Assembly: GCA_038277395.1 (NCBI GenBank) | Contig: CM076194.1 | Location: 185,288,788-185,352,787, forward strand | Direction: 5' to 3' | DNA length: 64,000 bases | Source: Dryocosmus kuriphilus | Taxonomy: Eukaryota; Arthropoda; Insecta; Hymenoptera; Cynipidae | Program-made: the position numbers and the translations under genes | In this document: in pieces, positions 23,301 to 33,394 of the stretch | How the letters are laid out: the number at the start of each line of letters is the position of its first letter | Numbering within the stretch: position 1 is the first letter of the stretch | The notes under the pieces: model-generated | Databases searched by the model: none | Seen by the model: the letters and a program-made list of their open reading frames with translations, nothing else | Told to the model about the DNA's origin: nothing

Positions 23301-23672
23301 ATTACGCAAAATTACATGGAAGATTTCAATCTGTTAAATATTAAGTCCGAGACCATTATTACGAATAATATATCAACAGCAAACAATAAGTCCAATCTTA
23401 GAATTATAAAATTTTCTTTATATATTTCAAAGTAACCAGAGCTGCAGATCTGCAATTGTTAGGGTATAGATTCATTTTTTCAATTCTGAAATTATCAATT
23501 GTTCTTTCAAGTTACCCGAAAATTACATAAGTATGGCAACTACCCGATAATGTAAAAAGCGCATGCACTTTATAAATTTTTCTTCTATTCTTTCTGGATG
23601 AATTTCCATTTTTTCTCTTACTATTTGGTTCAATCATCGTGTGTCGCTGTTCAAATTGCCATGTAACATTTG
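23301..23672. other. Inner edge of MULE-like element, no gene seen
   Basis: AT-rich spacer between the left inverted end and a hairpin insertion. The 71-codon minus-strand frame at 23512-23727 has no recognisable family. Confidence 0.5.
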
Positions 23673-24071
23673 CAATTAATAATAATGAACTAATTTTAGA
23701 TTCAATTAAGATTGTGCATAAATTCAAATGAATTGTAAAAGATAAACATATGAAATATATTTATTTATAACGTTTATTTATAATTAGAGAGGAACAAATA
23801 CAGAAATTAATTTTATATTGCAAATTACACTTTTTATTCCGAATACGCTATTTTAAATTACTAAGTAAATTTAAACTACTTAGTAATTTAAAATAGCGTA
23901 TTCGGAATAAAAAGTGTAATTTGCAATATAAAATTAATTTCTCTATTTGTTCCTCTCTAATTATAAATAAACGTTATAAATAAATAAATATATTTCATAT
24001 GTTTATCTTTTACAATTCATTTGAATTTATGCACAATCTTAATCGAATCTAAAATTAGTTCATTATTATTA
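23673..24071. repeat. 400-bp near-perfect hairpin
   Basis: Arms of about 195 bp (23673-23867 and 23877-24071) are almost exact complements around AATTTAAAC. The high identity points to a recent foldback insertion or local inverted duplication. Confidence 0.88.
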
Positions 24072-24499
24072 ATTGTAATTTTCTCGATAAAAATATGATT
24101 TCACCAAGTTCACAACAAAAATTACAATTTGCTAAAACAATTAATTATGAAAATTAAATTATTGAATAAACAATACACTTTCTATTTTTCAAATCAACTT
24201 TCGCGCCAGAATCTCCAGTCGAGAATGTTGCTGTGGCGCCACCTATACGTTTTAGTGGCTAACATTATTTTTTGATGCATTTCTCACAATAATTTATGAT
24301 CTTTTTTCTTCATTGTTGCTTTTGAACCTAGAGAAATTTACGTTTTGAGATAGTTTAACACAAGAAGTCTCTCATTATCCATGATAATTTGTGAAATTAT
24401 GTTCAGATGGTATTTCAATGATTATTAGCGGTAAGTTTATTGAACATGTTGTTCTATTGTAAGAATGTGAATAAATGCTATTCTAAATTTAAAGTTATA

Positions 24500-24956
24500 A
24501 TCCCGGTAAGAAGGTGTGAATTGAATTTGATTAATGTGCGAACAAATATTGTCGAATTTCAAACTTTTTGAATACCTAATCAATTCCGTTTTTGAAATAT
24601 GCGTTTTAATTCCTATTAGTGGAAAAGGATTGTGCCTCACTTTAGTTCTGTTTAATGTGTGCGAAAGTTTGAACACATTTTAATTCTTTGACAACGGAAG
24701 AAACTGAAATCAATCTATCCTATTTAACGTCATGAGCCAACCTCAAAAGTTGTACTCAATTTAATTCTCTCCATGAAGGATTAATTGTCAACATTTTAAT
24801 CTGGAACAATTCGTTGAACTAAAAATGCATCCAATTTAATCTCGCTCAATACAAATATCGATGAATTTAAAACGTTTTGAATTCCTAACTAATTCCGTTT
24901 TTGAAATTTTTCGTCCCCATTCTAATTCAGTTTAATTGGAAGCTTCTTACCGGGAT
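24500..24956. mobile_element. MITE-like insertion with 14-bp inverted ends
   Basis: ATCCCGGTAAGAAG at 24500-24513 is mirrored by CTTCTTACCGGGAT at 24943-24956. The interior is made of degenerate repeats such as AATTCCGTTTTTGAAAT, seen near both ends (about 24580 and 24890). No coding frame and no clear target duplication. Confidence 0.55.
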
Positions 24957-25430
24957 GCTATATCAATTTATTGTTTGTATATTTATTATTTACTAATCCA
25001 TTTGCAGGTTTTCAACTAATTATTTGAATACTGATATTGGAGGTCTATACAAATTTTAAATTTTTATCAATTGGATTTTCTACTTATCTTTACGAAAAAT
25101 GTAAAAATATTCTTTTTTGCTGATAGTTACATCAGTATTATTATCGGTTTCCAACGATCGTTTTGGTAAGTTTTAAAATAATTTTCTTAGACTCAAAAAT
25201 AACATAATTACAATATATTATAGTTCTAAATTTGTCAAGCTTGGTAATAATATGTAGTTTTTAATTGTTAATTGCAATTCTTAATCACATAATGTCAATG
25301 GAATTACTTTGTTGATTATTTAGTAAATTGGTATGTTTTCGTGTAATGTCGATTATTAACGACATATTTTGTGTTTAGGTAATCTACTATAATGATTTAT
25401 TTTTTGTTATAGATATCAAAATAAGTGATA

Positions 25431-28400
25431 ATGCCAAGAGCTTCTTTGTACTCGCCTGATGACGTTTACAGTCATCATCGAGATGAAAATAACAAGTATT
25501 TGCCCTACAATGACGAAGTTTGGCAAAAAGCAGTTAAACTTTTGCCTGGTATGAGCTTGGAACACGTTTGGTTGTATATAACGCAAAATCGAAACCAAGT
25601 ATCAGAAAAAATTAACGGACCGGTTAAACAGAAAAAGAAAAAAAAGAAAATAAGTAACGATTTGAACTGGTCAACGCAAAAAGTGCCTAGAAACTTGCCT
25701 CCAATCAAAAAAGACCATCCATTTAACTGCGTCTGAATGGAAAAAGTTAAACCTCAAAACAAAAACATTCAAAGATAATCGTGAATATGAAGTTTTTGAA
25801 CCTGGTTGGACAGATAAAATCTACAGCTGTGTATGGCAACATTTTAAACTATCTTGTCCTTTTTCTTTTAAAACTCCGAAAATATCTAGAAACAGCGATA
25901 TTTTTTTATCTATAAATGGTGTTTGTAATGAATTGCAGAATGAAATACATATATATAGTTTAGAAGATGCAAGAGACGATGGCATAGATTTTCATGTGTC
26001 TACCCACGATACTAAAAACATATTAAGCATTTGAAAAAGAGGCAGCTTCGTGGAGATACAAGAAAACAGGTAGTTAATGAAATTAATTGCAAGTCTACCT
26101 ACATGTGGCGACGACAAAAAGCTGATGAGAAAATGGAGTTTGGAGACGATGAACCAGCTGATTTACCAAAGGAAAGTGCCCTAAGAAATGCTAAATATAC
26201 GGAGAAAAGGAAAGATCTCGGTCTTGAATCTTTTTCTCATCCTATGTTAGCTGTTGAAGCCTTGAAAAGTAATCCTAAATACTCTGAAGCGCTTCATGAG
26301 ATAGCACTTAATAAAATGTATGTTATGTACTGGTTGCCAGAGCAGATTTCATTGTATAAATTATTTATATAAAAGGATCCAATTAAGAGTATTTGTATCG
26401 ATGCAACAGGAAGCTTAATTCGAAGTTTATCTGCAAATGATAATTCAAATCGAGTTATCTTATATTATCAAGTCATATCTACTTATCAAAAATCATCACT
26501 CCCACTTTTACAATTTGTCTCGGAAAAACATGATGCTAACACATTGTCTTACTGGCTGCGAGAATAGTTAAGATGTGGAATTAACGCACCAAAACAAGTC
26601 GCCACGGATTTCTCTTTAGCTCTTCTCAATGCAGCTGCATTGGCATTCAACAATATGTCTTTGTCTCAGTACGTAGATGAATGTTATAAAAATGTTGTTG
26701 ACGGCACATCAATTGAAAAAACAACCATTCTTCGAATTGATGTTGCTCATTTATGCAAATTCGTTTCAATGTGGGCGTGTTTTAATAAAAACAATCGACA
26801 TCAGAAAGATTTTTACATGAGGTGCCTCAGCTTGCTCCGAAATACAACTAGACTGGAAGATTTTAATAATATACTGATCGCTGTGCTTACTGTAGCTTAT
26901 TCTGATTATGAAGACGATGATAATAGAAATGCATGTTCACGATATAAGTTGTTTTTGTTAACTTTAATGAAAAGTGAGTCAAAAAATTTACCTGAATTTC
27001 CGGAAGATCACTTATTTGCAGACATGTCTACTGTTGATGAAGATCCTGAAGCAGAGACAACTCATCGGGAAAAGAAGCCTAAAGTAATTAGACCCGTTAA
27101 AAGAGATCTTGAAAATATCCGGCTTGAATGCAGTAGAAATGTTCCTGGTTCTATTCCCAATGACTATGCCAATAAAGATTTCGGTGATCGACTAATGAAG
27201 CTTTGTTATTATTTTTTACTTTGGACTGCAATAGTTCCGACTTTATTTTATAACGATGAAATAGAAGATATCGCATCAATTATAACAGCAAGCTCGGCTA
27301 TTAGTGAAGAATATTTTAAAGATGTTAAAAACCATGTATTCGTTAATGAAAAGAATAATCCTATTGCTGCTTTTTTGAAAACCCATCTAAATGTTTTAAG
27401 TGGCACTATGAAGCTACTTGCTGCGATGTCTACCAAAAACTTGAAAGCTATTTCTAATAATACAGATACGACTGTGAGCGATGAAGACATTGAAACATCA
27501 ACAAAAGTTTATGAAACCTTGGACGACGTTGAGGAAGAGCAAAGTGAACGTCACGATTCTACAGCTAGTTTGGAATGTGAGCGTCGTCAACTAAACACTG
27601 AAAGTACTACTATTTCAGATGATACCAATGACAACTACACCGTAAGTGATTCAGCACATGTCCTCTCAATAAATCCAATGGATTTATCACTGCCAAAAAT
27701 GATAAACAGCCTTATCAATGATTTAAGCATCATACTGAAGGTCAAAAAAATCGATGATTGTAACATTGGAAACAGTGGTTTACAAATTAGTGTTGCCGAT
27801 TTGTGTACAGTACATTACGAAAATTATGACGATGAAACAAATTTAAAAGAACCCATATGGAGTAAAGAAAATTTCCTGGAAGTAAATAAAAAATCGCCAC
27901 CGATATTGGAAAATCGTTCATCGACTCCTAATAACAGCAGCACTGCGCGCGAAAAATTAATAAACTTGCTAACTCCGAAATCTGATAATAATAGGGGTCA
28001 ATATAATTCCACTTCTATATCTGAAAATAATAATAAATTTAGTTTTTTAAATCTGCAAGATGAATGGGGTGGTCTTTTGAAAAATAAAAAAACTAGTCAT
28101 TATGTTAAGAAAGACCCGGATATTGTAAATAAACACAAAAGACCAAAATCTCATTAAAAAATCGGCTTATTAATAAATGGCAATTGCTTGAAGCCATTGA
28201 AAATGAAACAAGGAGTGGTGAAGCTAAGCAATACGTGTCCTGTTGGTTCAGCTCTACACTGTGTACTTATCGCTTACGTGGATCGATTTATTTATCATAA
28301 TTATATAGATAAAAACAAGTCAGACGTATTTGAAAAATAAAATTAATTTCATGTAAAGGTATAAATACAAACGTATATCAAATGAGAGCAAATATTATTC

Positions 28401-28942
28401 TCAAATTTAAGAAAATTGAGGATGGTATAGTTGATTGCAATTCAAATTTAAGCAATACAATTACCTAAATGTTTAAGGAAGTGCTCTCATTAACTGTTAA
28501 CTCGAAATGTTTAAAATGCAAAAAATTTAGCTCGTCTATTTTACCGGTTATACCGACACATCTTGAACCATTGATTAATAATGGAATACAAGGACTACAG
28601 CAATCAGTACTTAAATACCTAGAACTTTATGTACGGCGATGTCATACTTGTAACATTACGAATGATCTTAACTTTCAGCCTGGCAATCATCTATGGATTG
28701 ATACAGAAGTTTTATTCACGAGTTTGTGCAATAAAAATAACGTTAGTAAGGATTCGGATGCTGAATTTTCGTTATTACAAATACCCGTTGAATTAGAGGT
28801 ATTAAATAATACGTATATTTTGGTTGGTGCTATAGAACATATAATTCTTGAAGTCACTGGTCATTATCGACCGTACTTACGTAGAACTAACAGCAAGTGG
28901 GAACTTCATGATGGGATCTCCACGGACTCCAAAAAAAAGTAG
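25431..28942 (+). pseudogene. MULE-like transposase with USP-type peptidase-like C-terminus, broken
   Basis: It starts MPRASLYSPDDVYSHH at 25431. The frame shifts near 25700 and near 26015. It has in-frame stops at 26370-26372 and 26565-26567 (TAG in WLRE-stop-LRCG, a likely Trp site) and at 28155-28157. Acidic motifs of the transposase core are ICIDATGSL (Asp codon 26400-26402) and ATDFSLALLNAA (26607-26609). The following RIDVAHLCKF and NRHQKDFYMRCLSLLR match an arthropod transposon family by memory. The last part resembles a ubiquitin-specific protease: SNTCPVGSALHCV (Cys 28236-28238, as in the USP Cys box), a Cys-x2-Cys pair (KCLKCKK), and GHYRPYLRRTNSKWELHDG at 28859 as a His box. It would encode about 1150 residues if whole. 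Expression is unlikely as written. Confidence 0.75.
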
Positions 28943-29274
28943 TACCTAAGAAAGATTTAGTAAAAAAAAGAAGAATACATATTCTATTTTATGTAATAAA
29001 ATAATTTAGAGTATTATATTTATCTGTTGAAGTGATATTAAAATATTATTTATAATTCTTTTATAATTATAACCAATAATAAAACTGTCTTCTCTTATCA
29101 AACTAAGATATTTACTATAAAATAAAACAATAGGATTTTCAGAGTAGATCTATAGTAACTGTCAACCCATAACTTCATGTGTATTGAACAATATTGGTTT
29201 TCTCGTCAATCTAATATTTTTCAATACTTTTTCATTTGTCTCAAAACTTTTTTATATTAATATTGGTATTAATC
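28943..29274. other. 3' untranslated part of the MULE-like element
   Basis: AT-rich, with AATAAAA-type poly-A signals near 28996 and 29079. No gene seen. Confidence 0.5.
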
Positions 29275-29472
29275 AATATAACCAGATTAAACAATACAAA
29301 ATTCTTACTAGATGATATATTTTTGGAAATAAGTATTAAATTACAGTTATTATAAGAGTAAGAGCGATGATACAAACATACAATTATTGCTACAAATATA
29401 AAAATCGTTTGTGTTGTCTCGTTTAAAAATGTGAATTGTTGTAAATCGATTTTTATCAATTGACTGAATTGC

Positions 29473-29873
29473 ATGCCTTAAGCGCGAGCGTAGGTATGCT
29501 CTACTCTCGCCTAAAAATCAAGATCCCGTGTTTCGTCACATTAATTTGTACCTGACAAACATAATATGCATATACATACTACAAAAAGTATATTTCCAGA
29601 TAAAAGAATAATCACTGATCATTAGAAAGTCTCGAATTAATTTTTCTCCGATTCACGCGGGAAAATTTAAATGAACTTGAATTGAATATACTTTGAATCA
29701 ATAAAAATCACCCATTTTTTTCATTCGAGCTTACTATAAGAGTATTCAAAAATAAAAAAAAAGAATTTTTAGTGAAAAGCTAGTATGTTATCATGAACCT
29801 CTAATTTAAATAACATACGAATAACACGAGCGCTTAAGGCATGCACATTTGGTTTTACCAAACTTTCCCCCTT
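29473..29873. mobile_element. About 400-bp insertion inside the right inverted repeat
   Basis: The left inverted repeat reads continuously through GACTGAATTTTATTTGAGG. On the right the same text is split after GACTGAATT and resumes at ATTTTATTTTAGG. The inserted piece starts GCATGCCTTAAGCGC and has GCGCTTAAGGCATGC at 29830-29844, so it has its own inverted ends, although 28 further bases follow the right one. Confidence 0.68.
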
Positions 29874-30600
29874 ATTTTATTTTAGGATTTAAAGATCAAT
29901 ATAAAAAATAAAACCTATTTATTGATACTACAATAAACTACAAACGATAAAACACTGATATTCTAACGAAATTATTTAATATTTTGGGAATTTATTGTTT
30001 TAAATAATCCTACTCATTCTTGTTGTACCACTATTAGCACTTTAAAATAACTCACCATACTACATTCATCTGCATAGTATGTAGATCAAAATAAGAAAAA
30101 AAAAATTCTTTTACTATTAAATCACTACAAACGCACTATAAGACATTTGGTAAAGCAATTTGCAATCTTCATAAAATTTGACATTTTATACAATCGTTTG
30201 TAGTTTTTGAACAAGTGTTATTTAGTGATTTGAAATCTCGTTATTCTTAGCATTCTTGCGATGCTACAAACATAAAAAACAAAGTAATATTTTGTTGTTA
30301 CTAAAAGAAACTACAATCACTTTAAAACGTATACCAAAGCTATTCAGCAAATTTTTACTAATATTTCTTAGTTTAAAATATACCAACAATGTTTTCTCGG
30401 TAATTAATAAGACTAAAAAAAAAAAAATAAACCGTACTACATTCGTCAGCATCGTTTGTAGATGAAAATAAACGAAAAAAAATAATTTGTTTACTCTTGA
30501 TTCACTACAAACGCACTATAAGGCACTTGACAAAGCAGTTTATACTCTTCGATGCGTTCTTCATTTCATACAATCGTTTGTACTATACAATTCTTGAACT

Positions 30601-30825
30601 ATGGTAACCGTTGCTATAGTAACCGTTGCTGTAGTAACCGTTGCTGTGGTAACCGTTGTCATAGTAACTTTTGCTATAGTAAGCGTTGCTGTAGTAACCG
30701 TTGCTGTGGTAACCGTTGTCAAAATAACTGTTGCTATAGTAACCATTGCTGTGCTAACTGTTGTTGTTGTAACCGTTGTCATAGTTACTGTTGCTATAGT
30801 AATCGTTGCTATGGTAACCGTTGTC
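30601..30825. repeat. 15-bp minisatellite, 15 units (right end)
   Basis: Complement of the left minisatellite, unit close to ATAGTAACCGTTGCT. Fifteen units here against eight on the left, so the two ends have drifted in copy number. Confidence 0.9.
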
Positions 30826-31541
30826 ATAAAATACAAACGACATAGAATCTAAGGATCATAATTGTTTTAAAAGCATCGACTTCTTAAACACTAGATTTTC
30901 ATTCTTTCATGACTGATAAGAGTTCAAAAAGTCACTATAAACATCTGAATTTTACTACAATCCATTACACCGTTTGTAGTTTTAGAATAAGTGTTATTCA
31001 ATGATTTAAAATCTTGTTATTGGAACAGTCTCGCTAAAATTCAAGAAAATATCAACCAAAATAATATTTTGTTGTTACTACAATCAACTACAATCAATTT
31101 AGAACTTATTCCAAAACTATTTAGCTTGATATTACCAATATTTTTTTCTTTAAACACTGTCAATGAGGTTTTCTCAGTAACTGATAGGACTACAAAAAAA
31201 TGAACTGTACTACATTTATTAGTATCGTTTGTAGGTAAAATAGGTTAAAAAAAATTGAAATCTCGTTATTGGAACAGTCTCGCTAAAATTCAAGAAAATA
31301 TCAACCAAAATAATATTTTGTTGTTACTAAAATCAACTGCAATCAATTTAGAACTTATTCCAAAACTATTTAGCTTGTTATTACCAATATTTTTTTGTTT
31401 AAACACTGTTAATGAGGTTTTCTCAGTAACAGATAGGACTACAAAAAAATGCACTATACTACATTTATTAGTATCGTTTGTAGGTAAAATAGGTTTAAAA
31501 AAAATTGTTTTTTTTTAAAGCGGGTTCCAGCGTGATAGAGC

Positions 31542-32262
31542 AACTCGGGTCTGCCTACGTGCGGCCGATGAGAGACAGTAGAGTTTCGACTTCTAGGCCA
31601 CTCGGTTGATTTTGTCTCTGCGCGGCTGCCTCGTGTATTAGTTAAAAAAAGAAAAATAATAAAAACAGGAGTTCTTCAAAAATAGGGCTTTTCTTGTTTC
31701 CACGACCCGGACCCCCTTTTCAGGGCTCACCGTCATCGAGAGGTTCGAATTTTGCAAACACCTACACGCTCTACCAGTATCAGGCCGAGTACTCTCAAAT
31801 AAGAATCTCATTTTCACGGCTTGAAACCGCTCCAGAGCTTCGCAGTCGTCGAGAGATCGCAGTTATTCGAATATATAATGCTTCTTCCAGTATCATGCCG
31901 AGGCAATTTGTCCACTAAATGTACCATCTTGAGCCTGTTAAACCGTACTACCAGAACGGGATAACGGGGACCTAATATAATTATTGATTTCGCGTCTTTG
32001 TAAATCTTTATATTGAGTTTTGACTTGAGTTTTCATGAACTTTATGTGTGTCTAGTGATATAATTTTTAGTTCCAATCATTGTGTACTGACAGTTTGTTA
32101 TATTTACCGGATAAAACCGTTGCAAATTTTTCTTGACCCCCCCCCCCCCCCCCCCCCCCCCCAACCTGTATGGGTGCGCAATGATAAATTCTATTATTGA
32201 TCGTTTGAGTATTGTGAAATTGTCGCGTTAAATGTAACCACCATTATCGGTCTATTTTTCCT

Positions 32263-32312
<50 letters not shown>

Positions 32313-32403
32313 AAACTTCTTTTTTTTTCGAGATCATTCCACTGATTTGCGCGTTTCTTTTCATTTTCGATGCATCTTATTCGCGGTTTTTACATTTTTT
32401 TAG
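31542..32403. other. Unassigned GC-richer block with two long poly-C runs
   Basis: Poly-C runs at 32139-32162 (about 24) and 32268-32310 (about 43). A 74-codon frame (31694-31918) is Pro/Ser/Arg-rich and unrecognised. CCCTTTTCAGGGCT at about 31714 resembles half of a histone-type hairpin. Nothing else is recognised. Confidence 0.55.
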
Positions 32404-32979
32404 ATGTCTCCCACAAATTCAAACAACGTAACTCTGGGACAACCGAAATGGCTTAATCTGAACGCGCATCGCGGCCGTCGTGTCACGGATCCGGATGCCC
32501 AACCGGTTTCCACTGTCTTTCTCCAACGCTTAAGTCTGAACACGTACCGCGCCCATCGTGCCAGTGAATCGAACATTCCTGCAAATCCATTCAATTCTCA
32601 TAATTTCGGGACAAAAACCACCTCAGCCACTGTCAAACGGAAGCGAATAGGCCAGGGTTCTCGACAACGCGCCCGTCACCGTGAGGGAAAGGCCGCTCGC
32701 GCTACCGCCTTCGCGCACGAGGAGTCTGCCGTGCGCTTAGAAACATCTCCAAGTTCCTCGTTCGACATCTCTGAGGTGCCACTGCAGAATCCGTCAACGG
32801 TTCTCGGGTTACCCCTTTTATCCCCTTTGACTCAATCGATGAGACCTTTTCATCCCGTGTCCGTGCCAGCTGCCGCTGGAGACGAGGATACGCTTTACAT
32901 CTCGACCGGAAGTTCCAAGGAAAGGTTCCCCAGGTCCCCTATACGGGCTTCAAATAGTATTCGACGTGCACCGTTTTAA
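32404..32979 (+). CDS. Orphan 191-codon open frame, basic and Ser/Pro-rich
   Basis: It starts MSPTNSNNVTLGQPKW and runs 191 codons without a stop in a GC-richer context, which is longer than expected by chance in this AT-rich window. It contains a strongly basic stretch (VKRKRIGQGSRQRARHRE, about residues 77-94) that could be a nuclear localisation or nucleic-acid-binding segment. It has no recognisable domain, signal peptide or membrane segment. It is flanked by poly-C runs upstream (32268-32310) and downstream (32991-33016). It may be part of an unidentified mobile or viral-like element, or an exon of a gene I cannot place. Confidence 0.35.
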   Translation: MSPTNSNNVTLGQPKWLNLNAHRGRRVTDPDAQPVSTVFLQRLSLNTYRAHRASESNIPANPFNSHNFGTKTTSATVKRKRIGQGSRQRARHREGKAARATAFAHEESAVRLETSPSSSFDISEVPLQNPSTVLGLPLLSPLTQSMRPFHPVSVPAAAGDEDTLYISTGSSKERFPRSPIRASNSIRRAPF

Positions 32980-32990
32980 ACTCCTTATCA

Positions 32991-33138
32991 CCCCCCCCCC
33001 CCCCCCCCCCCCCCCCATTTTTTATTATTGTCATTTGGGCATCATCCCCAATATCAATAACTTTACTCGAACTCGACTTCAAATACGAGGACGATCTTCC
33101 ATTCAACGTAGTCATCGCATTCGCCCCCCCCCCCCCCC
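32991..33138. repeat. Two further poly-C runs
   Basis: C runs at 32991-33016 and 33125-33138. With those at 32139 and 32268 they make four long C runs within 1 kb. The opposite strand is G-run sequence able to form G-quadruplexes. Confidence 0.9.
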
Positions 33139-33199
33139 TCGCGCTCTTTGCTGTACCCTTAGGCACGAACGGGGTTCAAAACATTTTTTGAAAAATTGT

Positions 33200-33243
33200 C
33201 GATTAGCAGCAACTTTTGTATTACTGTTGTATTGCTGCTAATC
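33200..33243. repeat. Hairpin CGATTAGCAGCAA / TTGCTGCTAATCG
   Basis: Perfect 13-bp inverted pair around a loop of about 18 bases, just before the Penelope-like element. Confidence 0.75.
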
Positions 33244-33394
33244 GTTTTGATTATAATATTACTATTGAAAACATTTTTAAAAATAATATTTTATATAGAA
33301 ATGTGAAAACTAATTTAATTCCAAAAGTATAAAATAAATGCAATGAATTGTCAATAGATGGCATAGAAAAAATTACATTAACGATCGTACTGCC

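Larger units (their letters stand above)
21914..31541 (+). mobile_element. 9.6-kb MULE-like DNA transposon with very long terminal inverted repeats
   Basis: GCTCTATCACGCTGGAACCC at 21914 is repeated inverted to 31541. The inverted similarity extends inward to about 23300 and 29275. One base outside each end lies ACTCTGGTC (21904-21912) and ACTCGGGTC (31543-31551), a 9-bp pair with one mismatch, the size typical of Mutator-like elements. The interior has a single long decayed gene (25431-28942, plus). Nested insertions lie at 23673-24071, 24500-24956 and about 29473-29873. The right end is longer, with more minisatellite repeats and an extra copy of a 240-bp block. Confidence 0.85.
29275..31541 (-). 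repeat. Right terminal inverted repeat of the MULE-like element
   Basis: Inverted partner of 21914-23300. It holds three related 240-bp blocks (a diverged one at about 30230-30470, then 31005-31254 and 31255-31500), a longer minisatellite, and a nested insertion. Confidence 0.85.

Noticed and set aside
28469..28942. Separate small gene
   Set aside because: It carries the His box of the peptidase-like tail and follows the Cys box in order, so it is the end of the broken MULE-like gene.
32991..33166. Frames with poly-Pro or poly-Gly (32939-33166 minus, 32966-33241 plus)
   Set aside because: Produced by translating poly-C/poly-G runs.
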